The position numbers and the translations under genes were made by a program. The notes beneath the pieces were generated by a model. The model was not told the origin of the DNA. It made no database searches and saw nothing but the letters and a program-made list of their open reading frames with translations. This document shows, in pieces, positions 42,030 to 52,235 of a stretch of 64,000 bases of DNA. This DNA comes from Gleimia europaea ACS-120-V-Col10b (GTDB lineage: Bacteria; Actinomycetota; Actinomycetes; Actinomycetales; Actinomycetaceae), in contig NZ_KE150266.1 in the NCBI RefSeq assembly GCF_000411155.1, forward strand, positions 744,001-808,000, read 5' to 3'. Numbering within the stretch: the stretch's first letter is position 1; each line of letters opens with the position of its first letter.

Positions 42030-44042
42030 ATGTACGACTTTCACTCCCCCCTCGCAAACGGGTTTGTGCGTGTAGCGGCTGCTAACATCCCCATCAAGGT
42101 TGGCGATCCTGCGGCGAATGCGGCCCGCATCATTGAAGCGGCCAGCCAGGCGGGCGAGGCCGGAGCAAGCGTAGTTGTATTTCAAGAGCTCACGCTGGTA
42201 GGAGTAACGGCAGACGATCTGCTGTTCCAAGACACCCTGCACGAGGAATGCGAAGCTGCAATAGAGACCATCAAACAGACTTCCTCCAACTGGCCGCTAG
42301 TGGCGCTATTTGGCGCCCCGTTGCAAGCAGAGGGCAAGATGTTGAACGCGGCGATAGCCGTGGCGCGCGGACAAATCGCGGGGGTCTGGTTTGCTCCTTC
42401 CCATAGCGCCCCAATGCGAAAGCGCTGGTTTAGTTCCCGCTCTGATGCCTCCGCCGCCTACTCGGTCATATTGGACCAGCCGCTATTCATTGCGGGCGAG
42501 ATACCTCTGACGGTTCAGGACGTGCCCGGCCTATCCATCAGCGTGCAACTGCAGGAACCGATCGACTACCAGATGCAGGCAAAGCATGGCGTTAGCCTAG
42601 TTGCGAACTTGGGCGGGGCACCCGCGTTTGCAGGAACTGCACGGCATCGTTTGGCCCGGGCACGTGAGGCCTCGCGAACCACAAAACTCGCGGTTGTGTA
42701 TGCGGGCGCAGGCGAGGGTGAATCAACAACCGACTATGCGTGGGACGGGCAGGCTTTCATCGTGGAGGCCGGTGAGGTACTGGCACAAAACGACCGGTTC
42801 GGATCCGGTTTACGCCTCACTTATGCCGATATTGATCTGGCTCGACTGCAGGCAGAGCACAAGCTCTTAAGCCCGGCGCAAGAGGAAATGTTTGCCGGCC
42901 AGCAGGTTTGTGTGCGCCCGCGTAGCGATTGGACGTTAGAGCGCAGGCTGCCCCGCTTCCCTTACTTAGACACGGATCCGCAGTTGTGGGAAGCCGATCT
43001 GGAGGACATGTTTAACCTGCAGGTGCAGGCGTTGATGCGCCGGCTTGAGGCCACCGGAAACCCGCATCCGGTTATCGGCATCTCCGGCGGTCTGGACTCA
43101 ACGCACGCCCTACTCGTGTGCGTTGAGGCGATGGAGCGCATGGGCCGGCCCCGCACCGATATTTTGACGTTCACAATGCCTGGCTTTGCCACCACCTCGC
43201 ACACGAAGAACAATGCGACCAAGCTGTGCGAAGTCCTGGGCACCACATTCGAGGTGATTGACATTCGCGACACGGCCCGCCAAATGTTGGCCGACATGGG
43301 GCACCCGTTTGGGCGCGGCGAAGAAGTGTATGACGTGACGTTTGAGAACGTGCAGGCGGGCCTGCGCACCGATTTCTTGTTCCGCATTGCTAACGGTAGG
43401 CGCGGCCTGGTGATCGGTACGGGCGACTATTCGGAGCTCATGCTCGGGTGGTGCACGTTTGGCGTTGGGGATCACATGTCGCATTACAGCGTGAATCCGG
43501 GGGTGCCAAAAACTCTAATGCAGCATCTGATCCGTTGGATTATGGCCTCGAATCGTTTTGGCGAGGAAGTCAATAGCACGCTGGATTCGATTTTGAAGAC
43601 GGAGATCACCCCGGAGCTGATCCCCACGCGTGAAGGCGAAGAGGCGCAGTCTACGCAGGCGATGATCGGCCCTTACGTGCTACAAGATTTCAACGCTTAC
43701 TACCTGGTCCACCTGGGGCTTTCCCCAGAGCTCACGGCGTTTCGCACGCTAAATGCGTGGGGTAGCGCGGGTGAAGGCGTGTGGCCCACCGGTTTAGAGG
43801 GCGCGGATCGTATTGAGTTTGACCTGAAGCAGATCCTCACGTGGGAGCGCGTGTTCTTGCGCCGGTTTTTCACAAATCAGTTCAAGCGCTCAACGCTGGC
43901 AAACGGCCCGCGCGTGCTCGAAGGTGCGAATCTATCCCCGCGCGGTGACCTCATGCTTGCATCCGACGTTTCACCAGCGCCGTGGCTCGCGCGTATCGAC
44001 AAGCTGGCTGAGAGCTTGGGCATCAATCTAGAAAAGAGGTAG
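42030..44042 (+). CDS. nadE: NAD synthetase with an inactivated glutaminase (nitrilase) domain
   Basis: 670 residues, the two-domain form found in mycobacteria. The C-terminal synthetase is intact: ISGGLDSTHALLV (SGGLDS at 352-357), TFTMPGFATTSHTKNNA, YDVTFENVQAGLRTDFLFR, VIGTGDYSELMLGWCTFG and HYSVNPGVPKTL. The N-terminal nitrilase-type domain keeps the Glu of the triad (VFQELTLVG, Glu53). By comparison with the remembered M. tuberculosis enzyme, the Lys (VVPKSYLP) is replaced (VWFAPSHSAP, Ala122), and the catalytic Cys (HVEICED) is replaced by Gln (SVQLQEP, Gln175). The protein should therefore use ammonia rather than glutamine to amidate deamido-NAD (inference). ATG at 42030 after GAAGGA. 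Confidence 0.93.
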   Translation: MYDFHSPLANGFVRVAAANIPIKVGDPAANAARIIEAASQAGEAGASVVVFQELTLVGVTADDLLFQDTLHEECEAAIETIKQTSSNWPLVALFGAPLQAEGKMLNAAIAVARGQIAGVWFAPSHSAPMRKRWFSSRSDASAAYSVILDQPLFIAGEIPLTVQDVPGLSISVQLQEPIDYQMQAKHGVSLVANLGGAPAFAGTARHRLARAREASRTTKLAVVYAGAGEGESTTDYAWDGQAFIVEAGEVLAQNDRFGSGLRLTYADIDLARLQAEHKLLSPAQEEMFAGQQVCVRPRSDWTLERRLPRFPYLDTDPQLWEADLEDMFNLQVQALMRRLEATGNPHPVIGISGGLDSTHALLVCVEAMERMGRPRTDILTFTMPGFATTSHTKNNATKLCEVLGTTFEVIDIRDTARQMLADMGHPFGRGEEVYDVTFENVQAGLRTDFLFRIANGRRGLVIGTGDYSELMLGWCTFGVGDHMSHYSVNPGVPKTLMQHLIRWIMASNRFGEEVNSTLDSILKTEITPELIPTREGEEAQSTQAMIGPYVLQDFNAYYLVHLGLSPELTAFRTLNAWGSAGEGVWPTGLEGADRIEFDLKQILTWERVFLRRFFTNQFKRSTLANGPRVLEGANLSPRGDLMLASDVSPAPWLARIDKLAESLGINLEKR

Positions 44043-44044
44043 CG

Positions 44045-44398
44045 GTGACTGCACTATTGGTGATTTTTGGGCTTTTGTTCGTTGCGGCCGCTACCTTGGG
44101 CACGGCTTTGATCGCCAGCATTGTCAAAGAAGACGCGTGGCACGGCTCTGCCCTGCGTTTGCCGGTGCATTCAGATGACCCCGAGGTGGTTCGCCACGTG
44201 CACCGCGCGTCGCTACCGATTCTGGGCGCCCTCGTGTTCATTGCTCTGGCACACGGAGCCACTTTGGTGATCTTAGCTTTCTACCCCTCGGTGGCCACGG
44301 CAGTGAAAGCCGCGGTCATAGTGGCAGGGTTAGTGACCGTCGGGGGCTTGGCGGCCACACTCATCTCATACGCTAAAAACCCGCACATCAAGCGCTGA
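44045..44398 (+). CDS. Small membrane protein, three hydrophobic segments
   Basis: 117 residues. Hydrophobic helices are at about 3-27 (LLVIFGLLFVAAATLGTAL), 59-80 (ILGALVFIALAHGATLVILA) and 85-110 (VKAAVIVAGLVTVGGLAATL), with a polar loop containing paired His residues (HVHRA) between the first two. The family is unknown to me. GTG start at 44045 follows nadE by 2 bases and its ribosome binding site AGAGGT lies at the nadE stop, so the two are coupled. Confidence 0.75.
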   Translation: MTALLVIFGLLFVAAATLGTALIASIVKEDAWHGSALRLPVHSDDPEVVRHVHRASLPILGALVFIALAHGATLVILAFYPSVATAVKAAVIVAGLVTVGGLAATLISYAKNPHIKR

Positions 44399-44413
44399 AT
44401 CGCTCTTATAGCA

Positions 44414-44445
44414 TTGCCCGAGGCCGGTTTATTGACCTCGGGCAA
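44414..44445. terminator. Stem-loop between convergent genes
   Basis: 10-bp arms TTGCCCGAGG/CCTCGGGCAA (44414-44423, 44436-44445). It lies between the ends of the small membrane protein and the MFS gene. The T-run is poor on both strands. Confidence 0.6.
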
Positions 44446-44456
44446 AAACATTTGGA

Positions 44457-45704
44457 CTAGTCTTGCGCGGGTTTGTGTTCTTCCAGCACAACTGTGGAGG
44501 CAATGATCAGCACTCCTGCGATCGGCAGGATCACGATGGGCGCCAGCAGGGACGTCGCAACAACCGCCTGCCCCAACAGCGGCGGCAAGAGCAGGAATGA
44601 AAGGCGCATGAGCCAAGAAACCACCATTAGGCCCACGCCCGGCTTCAACCCGGGCACGTCGTCAGCAGCGTTCATAGCCAGAGGAACGGTGGTGGCCGCC
44701 CCAAAACCCGCTGCCGCGAAAGCGATGACAGTGACGATGACGTTTTGGAACAGTAGCGCCGCGCTCATGCCCACGATGATGAGAGCGGCGCCAAGCAGGA
44801 TGGTGCGCTTGGCGCCAAGCTCGTTAACAAACTTGTCTCCCGTGATGCGTCCCAGGAAGTGGAAGGCGAGCATGCAAACGTATGCGGCGGGAGCGAGGGC
44901 GGCACTGGCCCCCAGGTAGTCACGCATGTACAGCGTGGACCAAGATTGCGCGATGTCTTCAACGAGCACACCGGAGATCGCGAGGAGTAGCAGGAGCGCG
45001 ATAACGAGGGGAACGGGCCAGCTCTTTGCAGACAGCCGATGAATACTGGGCTCGTCCTGGTCTGCGGTGTCGTGGCCAGGAAGGGTGAATTTGCTGGCGG
45101 TGAGCGCGACGAGGCTGAAGAGGAGACCGGCGAATCCGATGTGGTAGCCGATTGGAACTGCCAGCGCGGTGGCCGCCATCGCCATGAGACCACCGGTCAT
45201 AGCGCCTAGCGACCAGGAGGCGTGGAAGCTGTTGATGATGGAGCGCCCGTAGCGTTTTTGGACGCGCAGGCCGTGCGCGTTTTGCCCCACGTCCACGATC
45301 GCGTCCGTGGCTCCACCAAGGGCAAAAAGGATCGCAAACGGCACTGCGAGGATGGCTCCCCCAGCCTGTGCAACGCCTACCAAAATCGCGGAAAGGGTTA
45401 GGGCAATGCCGATCATGAACGTGCCGTATGCGGCGACTTTAGCGGAGGTGAAGCGCTCCACGAACTTCGCGGCAAAAGGCCCGCCTATGATTGCGCCTAG
45501 CGGGAACGCCGCGATGATCAGGCCGTAGCCTCCCGCGGTTAGTTCAAATGCGTCTTTTAGTTCCGGAAACCTCGGCGCGAAGTTTGCAAACAGCGCCCCG
45601 TTGGTGAAGAACAGCGCGGTTACACCCGCGCGCGCCCGAGCTACGTCAGCAGAAACCAACTTATTTTGATCTTTCCAAAAGCGAACCCTGGCTGATTGTG
45701 TCAA
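44457..45704 (-). CDS. Major facilitator superfamily transporter
   Basis: 415 residues with 12 hydrophobic segments. After a polar N-terminus the first helix is ALFFTNGALFANFAPRFP. The cytoplasmic loop between helices 2 and 3 (GPFAAKFVERFTSAK) is the usual MFS motif position. It resembles YbjJ-type and sugar/drug MFS carriers; the substrate is unknown. The start is uncertain: TTG at 45704 has no ribosome binding site, and internal TTG/GTG codons near residues 16-17 are alternatives. A terminator isolates it from fumC upstream. Confidence 0.85.
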   Translation of the reverse strand: MTQSARVRFWKDQNKLVSADVARARAGVTALFFTNGALFANFAPRFPELKDAFELTAGGYGLIIAAFPLGAIIGGPFAAKFVERFTSAKVAAYGTFMIGIALTLSAILVGVAQAGGAILAVPFAILFALGGATDAIVDVGQNAHGLRVQKRYGRSIINSFHASWSLGAMTGGLMAMAATALAVPIGYHIGFAGLLFSLVALTASKFTLPGHDTADQDEPSIHRLSAKSWPVPLVIALLLLLAISGVLVEDIAQSWSTLYMRDYLGASAALAPAAYVCMLAFHFLGRITGDKFVNELGAKRTILLGAALIIVGMSAALLFQNVIVTVIAFAAAGFGAATTVPLAMNAADDVPGLKPGVGLMVVSWLMRLSFLLLPPLLGQAVVATSLLAPIVILPIAGVLIIASTVVLEEHKPAQD

Positions 45705-45759
45705 AGTCAGTGCGCGGTTTCCAGCTGTCCCACTTGCGAGGGGAATCGACCTAGATATG

Positions 45760-45801
45760 AAAAAGGCTCGCGCCCAACGTTTGCTGGACGCGAGCCTTTT
45801 T
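45760..45801 (-). terminator. Terminator of fumC (bidirectional)
   Basis: 13-bp arms AAAAAGGCTCGCG/CGCGAGCCTTTTT (45760-45772, 45789-45801), giving a GC stem with T-runs on both strands, 8 bases beyond the fumC stop. Confidence 0.92.
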
Positions 45802-45809
45802 CAGTTTCG

Positions 45810-47210
45810 CTAGTTGGCCTTCGGGTGGGTCATGGACGCCACGTCGAGAGCTTCATCAAGCTGTGCTTCAGTGATTTCGCCACGCTCTACGAATCCGAGG
45901 TCGATCACGGCCTCGCGAACCGTGATGCCCGCAGCTACGGAGTGCTTTGCGATCTTCGCAGCGTTCTCGTAACCGATGATGCGGTTGAGCGGGGTGACGA
46001 TGGACGGCGATGACTCAGCGAGTTCCTTGCAGCGTTCAACGTTTGCGATCAGGCCGTCAACCGTGCGCTTTGCAAGGACGGTGCAGACGTTGCCAACGAT
46101 GTTGATCGACTCGAGGATGTTGCGAGCCATGACGGGCAACATCACCAACAGGTCGAAGTTACCCTGGGCGCCAGCGAACGCGATGGCCGCGTCGTTGCCG
46201 ATAACCTGGGCGGCAACCATGACGGTGGCTTCCGGAACAACGGGGTTCACCTTGCCCGGCATGATCGAGGAGCCCGGCTGCAGGTCAGGCAGGTGGAGCT
46301 CGCCGATGCCGGTACGCGGGCCGGAACCCATCCAGCGCAGGTCGTTAGCGATCTTGGTTAGTGACACTGCGATGGTGCGCAGGACGCCGGACAGTTCCAC
46401 GAGGGAGTCCTGGGCGGCCTGAGCTTCAAAGTGGTTGCTGGCTTCCTTGAACGGCAGGCCCGTGTTCTCGGCGATGAGCTCGATGACGCGCTGGGAGAAG
46501 CCGGCCGGCGTGTTGATGCCGGTGCCAACAGCGGTGCCACCAAGGGGCAGCTCGTACAGGCGTGGAAGGGCGGCGTGTACGCGGTCGATGCCGTAGCGGA
46601 TCTGGGTGGCGTAGCCGGAGAACTCCTGGCCGAGCATGATCGGGGTTGCATCCATCAGGTGGGTGCGGCCAGACTTCACGACGTCCTTGTATTCTTCCGC
46701 CTTGGCTTCTAGCGACTTCGCTAGGGTCTCAAGCCCGGGCAGAAGAACCTCATCGACGGCCTGCGCGGCTGCAATGTGGATTGACGTGGGGAACACGTCG
46801 TTGGAAGACTGGGACGCATTGACGTGGTCGTTCGGGTGTACCTTGTCACCCTTAATGCGGGTGGCGAGGGTAGAGATGACCTCGTTGGTGTTCATATTCG
46901 AGGACGTGCCCGAACCGGTCTGGAAGACGTCGATGGGGAACTCGCCGTCGTGCTTGCCGGCGATGACTTCTTCAGCGGCTTCGCGGATGGCGTCCGAGGT
47001 AGCCTGGTCAATGACGCCGAGCTCAAGGTTAGCGATCGCGGCGGCGCGCTTTACCTGGCCGAGGGCGGCGATGTGGTGATCAGAAAGTCCGCGCCCGGAG
47101 ATCGGGAAGTTCTCAACTGCGCGCTGTGTTTGTGCGGCGTAGAGGGCGTTCTTGGGAACGCGAACTTCACCCATCGTGTCGTGCTCAATGCGGTATTCGA
47201 TTTCGGTCAT
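45810..47210 (-). CDS. fumC: Class II fumarate hydratase
   Basis: 466 residues. It converts fumarate and malate in the citric acid cycle and is the iron-independent type. Signature [11 protein letters not shown] (GSSxMPxKxN) is present, with [15 protein letters not shown], the active-site [11 protein letters not shown] and [11 protein letters not shown] use the ATG at 47210, which has GAAGGAG upstream; a longer frame starting at 47249 lacks a site. Confidence 0.96.
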   Translation of the reverse strand: MTEIEYRIEHDTMGEVRVPKNALYAAQTQRAVENFPISGRGLSDHHIAALGQVKRAAAIANLELGVIDQATSDAIREAAEEVIAGKHDGEFPIDVFQTGSGTSSNMNTNEVISTLATRIKGDKVHPNDHVNASQSSNDVFPTSIHIAAAQAVDEVLLPGLETLAKSLEAKAEEYKDVVKSGRTHLMDATPIMLGQEFSGYATQIRYGIDRVHAALPRLYELPLGGTAVGTGINTPAGFSQRVIELIAENTGLPFKEASNHFEAQAAQDSLVELSGVLRTIAVSLTKIANDLRWMGSGPRTGIGELHLPDLQPGSSIMPGKVNPVVPEATVMVAAQVIGNDAAIAFAGAQGNFDLLVMLPVMARNILESINIVGNVCTVLAKRTVDGLIANVERCKELAESSPSIVTPLNRIIGYENAAKIAKHSVAAGITVREAVIDLGFVERGEITEAQLDEALDVASMTHPKAN

Positions 47211-47342
47211 TAGTTCTCCTTCATCGTGGATCGCGCGGCGTGCGCGCACTTATCTTTATTGTCTAACACCGGGGGCATGCTGGGGGCGGTTTGCACGCAT
47301 ACCCAGGCGGGCCAAGGCGTATCGCATATTGGTGAGGCGCCT

Positions 47343-48467
47343 TTAGTGCGGTTCGTAGGGAGCTACCACCATGTCTACGCGTTGGAGTTCTTTAACTTCC
47401 AGGTAACCGGTGGTTGCCATGGTGCGGCGGAGCGAACCGATGTAGTTAACGGTTCCGTCGGCGCGTGAGGATGGGCCGAAGAGGATTTCTTCCATGCTGC
47501 CAACCGTGCCCACATGTACGCGGTGTCCGCGCGGAACTTCGGGATGGTAGGCTTCGGATCCCCAGTGCCATCCGCTTCCGGGGGCTTCTTTGGCGCGAGC
47601 GAGGGCGGCGCCAAGCATGACGGCATCCGCGCCGCAGGCGATTGCTTTGGGCAGGTCTCCAGATAGGCCAATGCCGCCGTCGGCGATGATGTGCACGTAT
47701 CTGCCGCCCGATTCGTCGAGGTAGTCGCGCCGGGCTGCGGCAATGTCTGCGATTGCGGTGGCCATGGGCGCATGAATGCCAAGGAGTTGGCGGGTGGAGT
47801 GCGCGGCTCCCCCACCAAAGCCCACGAGCACGCCGGCAGCGCCAGTTCTCATCAGGTGCAGGGCGGCATTGTAGTTTGCTACGCCACCTACGATGACGGG
47901 CACTTCTAGTTCGTAGATGAAGCGCTTGAGGTTGAGGGGTTGGGCCCGGCTGGATACGTGCTCGGCGGAAACCGTGGTGCCACGAATGACGAACAGGTCT
48001 ACTCCGGCGTCAACGACGTAGCGCCAGTACTGTTGGGTGCGTTGCGGGGAGAGTTTGCCGGCAACCACAACGCCGGCCTCGCGAATCTGGCTCAGGCGCT
48101 GCCCAATGAGTTCAGGCTTTATAGGCTCGGCGTAAATTTCTTGCAGCCTGCGGTTTGAGGCGCGCGCGGGCAGGCCGCGGATTTCCTCGTAGACGGGTTC
48201 GGGATCCTCGTACCTGGTCCACAGGCCTTCGAGGTCAAGGACGCCAATGCCGCCCAGTTTGCCTAGTGCGATCACGTTTTTGGGGCTCATGGCCGAATCC
48301 ATTGGCGCGCCAAGGACGGGAATGTCCACGTTGTACGCGTCGATTTGCCAGGACGTGTTTACATCTTCGGGGTCGCGCGTGCGCCGGGAGGGGACGATTG
48401 CCACGTCGTCCAGCGAGTATGCGCGGCGGGCTTGTTTGCCGCGTCCAATGTTGATCGTCTCAGTCAC
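47343..48467 (-). CDS. guaB3: GuaB3-family IMP dehydrogenase-related protein
   Basis: 374 residues, an IMPDH-type TIM barrel without the CBS domains of GuaB. Typical segments are YSLDDVAIVPSRRTRDPEDV at the start and MATAIADIAAARRDYLDESG followed by VHIIADGGIG near the end. The loop where IMPDH has its catalytic Cys reads GFGGGAAHSTRQ, with no Cys. GuaB3 paralogues are widespread in Actinomycetota and lie near guaB, as here; their biochemical role is less settled than that of GuaB. GTG start at 48467. Confidence 0.88.
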   Translation of the reverse strand: MTETINIGRGKQARRAYSLDDVAIVPSRRTRDPEDVNTSWQIDAYNVDIPVLGAPMDSAMSPKNVIALGKLGGIGVLDLEGLWTRYEDPEPVYEEIRGLPARASNRRLQEIYAEPIKPELIGQRLSQIREAGVVVAGKLSPQRTQQYWRYVVDAGVDLFVIRGTTVSAEHVSSRAQPLNLKRFIYELEVPVIVGGVANYNAALHLMRTGAAGVLVGFGGGAAHSTRQLLGIHAPMATAIADIAAARRDYLDESGGRYVHIIADGGIGLSGDLPKAIACGADAVMLGAALARAKEAPGSGWHWGSEAYHPEVPRGHRVHVGTVGSMEEILFGPSSRADGTVNYIGSLRRTMATTGYLEVKELQRVDMVVAPYEPH

Positions 48468-48559
48468 ACTTCCATGATACGAGGCTTGCGTGATACTTGT
48501 TCAAATACTTGTCCGTATGGGCGTATAAGCTCTACGTAGTGAAACATTAAGGAGGATCC

Positions 48560-49249
48560 ATGTCTTGGATTGCCGGCCCGTTTGTGGGTTTTGATACGGA
48601 AACTACGGGGGTGATTCCCGGCAGTAGCCGCCTGGTTACAGCCTCGATTGTTTTTCGCGACGAGGATGGTGACCAGATCTCGAATTGGCTGACGGATCCG
48701 GGGATTGAGATTCCGGAGGCTGCCCAGCGGGTGCATGGGATTAACACAGAGTATGCGCGCGAGCATGGGCGTCCTTATCCCGAAGTGTTGGAGGAGGTCG
48801 CGCGAGCTTTGACGCAGGCGCTTAGCAACGGGGTTCCCGTGGTGGCGTTTAATGCCGGATATGACCTGGGGCTTATGGAGGCCGAGCTGGCCCGCATACA
48901 GCTCCCCACTTTGACGCAGCGTGTGGGGCAGATCCGCCCTGTGATTGACCCACTGGTGCTTGATCGCGCGCTGGTTCGGAGGCGGCGCGGTAAGCGCACG
49001 CTGGCAGACCTGATGGCAGCCTACGGGGTTAGTGCGGATGAGTCTTTGCATGACGCAGAGGTGGATACGCGCGCCACTTTAGATTTGTTGGCGCAGATGA
49101 TCCGCAAGCACCCTCGCCTAGCGATGTATAGCTTGGATAGTTTGCATGAGTATCAAAAGCAGGCGCACGCGGTTTGGGCTACTGATTTTGAGGCTTTCTT
49201 GCAGAGCAAAGGCCGGGAAGCAAGCATCAACCGAACTTGGTTGGTGTAG
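48560..49249 (+). CDS. DnaQ-like 3'-5' exonuclease (DEDDh)
   Basis: 229 residues. The four acidic residues and His of the DEDDh family are present: FDTETTG (Asp12, Glu14), FNAGYDLGLM (Asp102) and SLHDAEVDT (His164, Asp169). It is shorter than the polymerase III epsilon-DinG fusions and stands alone, so it is a proofreading-type or RNA/DNA-trimming exonuclease of unknown partner. ATG at 48560 with AAGGAGG upstream. It is divergent from guaB3 and convergent with guaB. Confidence 0.9.
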   Translation: MSWIAGPFVGFDTETTGVIPGSSRLVTASIVFRDEDGDQISNWLTDPGIEIPEAAQRVHGINTEYAREHGRPYPEVLEEVARALTQALSNGVPVVAFNAGYDLGLMEAELARIQLPTLTQRVGQIRPVIDPLVLDRALVRRRRGKRTLADLMAAYGVSADESLHDAEVDTRATLDLLAQMIRKHPRLAMYSLDSLHEYQKQAHAVWATDFEAFLQSKGREASINRTWLV

Positions 49250-49311
49250 GTCAGCTTCCCGGCCAGTATGCACGCTAGTTGCGCTTGGTTACCCCTGCTA
49301 TCCGCAATCCC

Positions 49312-50835
<1,524 letters not shown>

Positions 50836-50947
50836 CTAACGCAGGGGGCAGTCAGGCCCCATCCGCGCCCGCATAGTGATGTGAAACTTCTTCTCCCACA
50901 AGCTGGCCGCGTCCCGGCAGCTGGTGAAACAGCGGCGCGTTTCGTGT

Positions 50948-52201
50948 TCAGGCGATAGCCTCCTGGATTGCGCGTGCAAACGTGGGCGCGAGGGGAAGCT
51001 CGGGCAAAAGTAGCATTTGCACCACGTGGTAGGCGTCCGGTTTGCCCGGCCAGGTCACGGTAGATGGCTGATTGTTCTCATCCAACTCGTGCCACCAGCG
51101 TCCGGGTTGTTCAATCAGGTAGCGTTCGCAGTATTCCCACCAGGTGTTAGCGTGGGCTCGCAGATCTTCTACTTTCGCCGCGTCATCGCCCGCAAACCCC
51201 TCATTCTCTTCGAGCGCGCGTGCCAGCGTCACGGCCGCACCGATTGCTTCGCACGCCACCCAGTGCATGCGTTCGCGCGCCACGGGCTGGCCGTTTTCGT
51301 CAGTGGTGTAAACAAATCCGGGTGCCCCGTCCACGTTCCACCCGTCCGCCACGGCGCGATCAAAAAGTTGGAGGGCACCACCTAGCATCCAGTGCGGCAC
51401 TTTTTCTGCGCTACGCGCCAGCTGCGCTCCGGCATGAACCGAGAGGCGAGCCCATTCAAACCCGTGTCCCGGCGTGAAGCCGAACGGCCGGAACGGATCC
51501 TTAGGCCGGTCTCGGTTGTAGTCCGGGAGCACGTTCCAGTTCTCATCAAAATGCTCGGGCACGCGCCAATTGTTTTTCGAGGAAGCCTCAACAACCCAGT
51601 TCAGTATCGCCACCGCACGGTTTAGCCACTGCCGATCATCCGTCGCGTCGTACGCGGCCAGATAGGACTCCACGGTGTGCATGTTCGCATTCACACCGCG
51701 ATACCTTTCACATTCCACGAACTCACGGTCATAGCTTTCACGCACCTTCGCCTGGTCGCCCTCCCACCAGAACTCGTCCTGCACTGCAAGCGCTTGATCC
51801 AGCAGGTCCGCAGCTGCCTCAACTCCCGCTATTTTCGCCGACGAGGCCGCTAGCACCACGAACGCGTGCGCGTACGCCATCTTGGTGTCATCAACTACCT
51901 GCAGGTTTTCCGTATCGTGGCCTATAGCTGAAAACCAGCCGGAATACTGCTGATCATAAAAGTAAGTGGAGAGCGCTTTCACACCGTGGGTGGCAAGTAC
52001 GCCGGCCTCTGAGTCGCCCATGATTGACGCGAGGGAGAACACGTGCGTCATGCGGCAAGTAATCCAAAGTTCCACGGGGCGCGAGGAGTCTACCTTGCCG
52101 TTCGCGTCCAGGTAACCAAAACCGGTTGGAACCCGGGAGGCTTTTGCGAAATCGATTAGGGCATCAAACTGCTTGGCGCGCGTATCTGAATCGAAAGTCA
52201 T
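50948..52201 (-). CDS. AGE-family sugar isomerase/epimerase (YihS/mannose isomerase-like)
   Basis: 417 residues of the N-acylglucosamine 2-epimerase fold, an alpha6/alpha6 barrel. Active-site segments are WITCRMTHVFSLA, the GHGFEWARL motif, RMHWVACEAIGAA and GKPDAYHVVQ with a catalytic His. YihS-like members interconvert aldoses and ketoses such as mannose/fructose or sulfoquinovose/sulfofructose; others epimerise GlcNAc. ATG at 52201 with GGAG 9 bases upstream. It follows a MerR-like regulator by 34 bases and is probably co-transcribed with it. Confidence 0.85.
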   Translation of the reverse strand: MTFDSDTRAKQFDALIDFAKASRVPTGFGYLDANGKVDSSRPVELWITCRMTHVFSLASIMGDSEAGVLATHGVKALSTYFYDQQYSGWFSAIGHDTENLQVVDDTKMAYAHAFVVLAASSAKIAGVEAAADLLDQALAVQDEFWWEGDQAKVRESYDREFVECERYRGVNANMHTVESYLAAYDATDDRQWLNRAVAILNWVVEASSKNNWRVPEHFDENWNVLPDYNRDRPKDPFRPFGFTPGHGFEWARLSVHAGAQLARSAEKVPHWMLGGALQLFDRAVADGWNVDGAPGFVYTTDENGQPVARERMHWVACEAIGAAVTLARALEENEGFAGDDAAKVEDLRAHANTWWEYCERYLIEQPGRWWHELDENNQPSTVTWPGKPDAYHVVQMLLLPELPLAPTFARAIQEAIA

Positions 52202-52235
52202 TTGGTATTACTCCAATCGGGAGAGAGGAATAATA

